DNA of 29,820 nt, taken from assembly GCA_009801015.1 (NCBI GenBank), contig VHZZ01000051.1:2078-31897 (forward strand). Reading direction: 5' to 3'. The notes below the pieces were generated by a model. That model had not been told where the DNA came from. It was given only the letters and a program-made list of their open reading frames with translations, and searched no databases. The position numbers and the translations under genes are program-made. Shown here piece after piece: positions 29,662-29,820 of this stretch. The first letter of the stretch is position 1, and every line of letters begins with the position of its first letter. This DNA comes from Silene noctiflora. Taxonomy: Eukaryota; Streptophyta; Magnoliopsida; Caryophyllales; Caryophyllaceae.

Positions 29662-29820
29662 TTAACTTTAATATATTACTCTAGATAATAATTTGACACA
29701 TATTTAATGTTTACTATTAGTTTCATGACAAAAAAAATCATTTAAAAAAAATCACACCTTAATTTAATTCTCTCTAATTAGTTTTCCATTTCAAATTTTT
29801 TGTTTCATATCAAAATACAA

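Noticed and set aside
1-29820. CRISPR arrays, operons, bacterial promoters or phage genes
   Set aside because: The window is plant nuclear DNA with spliced genes, and no regularly spaced repeat-spacer pattern exists.

Overview
This window is nuclear DNA of a flowering plant. It holds split genes with GT-AG and GC-AG introns, AT-rich intergenic DNA, and small transposon remnants at almost every gap. The genes are recognisable eudicot families. The recurrent word TACGGAGTA (near 8823, 12804, 14795, 17608, 27603) and the many GACGGTCTC-type words suggest a member of the Caryophyllales (spinach, beet, goosefoot or carnation relatives). That placement is an inference from repeat flavour, not a proof.

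Layout, left to right. An intronless NDR1/HIN1-like (LEA_2) membrane protein gene lies at 1599-2468 (+). A transposon-rich gap follows (2.9-4.6 kb) with an inverted repeat, a TIR element, a Mutator-like MITE with a 9-bp target duplication, and a patch extremely rich in CCGG. Next is a LOB-domain transcription factor gene of the LBD22/LBD27 type (5067-6276, -), which I extend by a short second exon. VPS24/CHMP3, an ESCRT-III subunit, lies at 8014-10316 (+) in six coding exons. Its probable leader intron carries a tandem duplication, and one copy is split by a Stowaway MITE. A gene-poor stretch with a 131-bp tandem duplication follows. The Mediator subunit MED9 (12997-14359, -, five exons) has a long Gln-rich N-terminus. 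An AT-rich gap with a Helitron-like end comes next. A 66-residue Ala-rich protein that I do not recognise lies at 17682-17882 (+). An intact tRNA-derived SINE with 15-bp target duplications sits at 18030-18197. A complete glycoside hydrolase family 35 beta-galactosidase of the BGAL17 type occupies 18779-26432 (-, 19 coding exons). Beyond it are a decayed LINE RNase H fragment and AT-rich repeat DNA to the end.

The genes do not form a pathway. They are ordinary neighbours: VPS24 and MED9 are convergent, and the 66-aa gene and BGAL17 are convergent. I joined every exon of VPS24, MED9, BGAL17 and LBD by hand with reading frame kept throughout.

I found no new defence, mobile or regulatory system. 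The most unusual signals are three GC-AG introns among about 28 coding introns, one of them with two competing in-frame donors. Others are the MITE insertion whose empty site survives in the sister copy next door, and a MITE inside one of the GC-AG introns.
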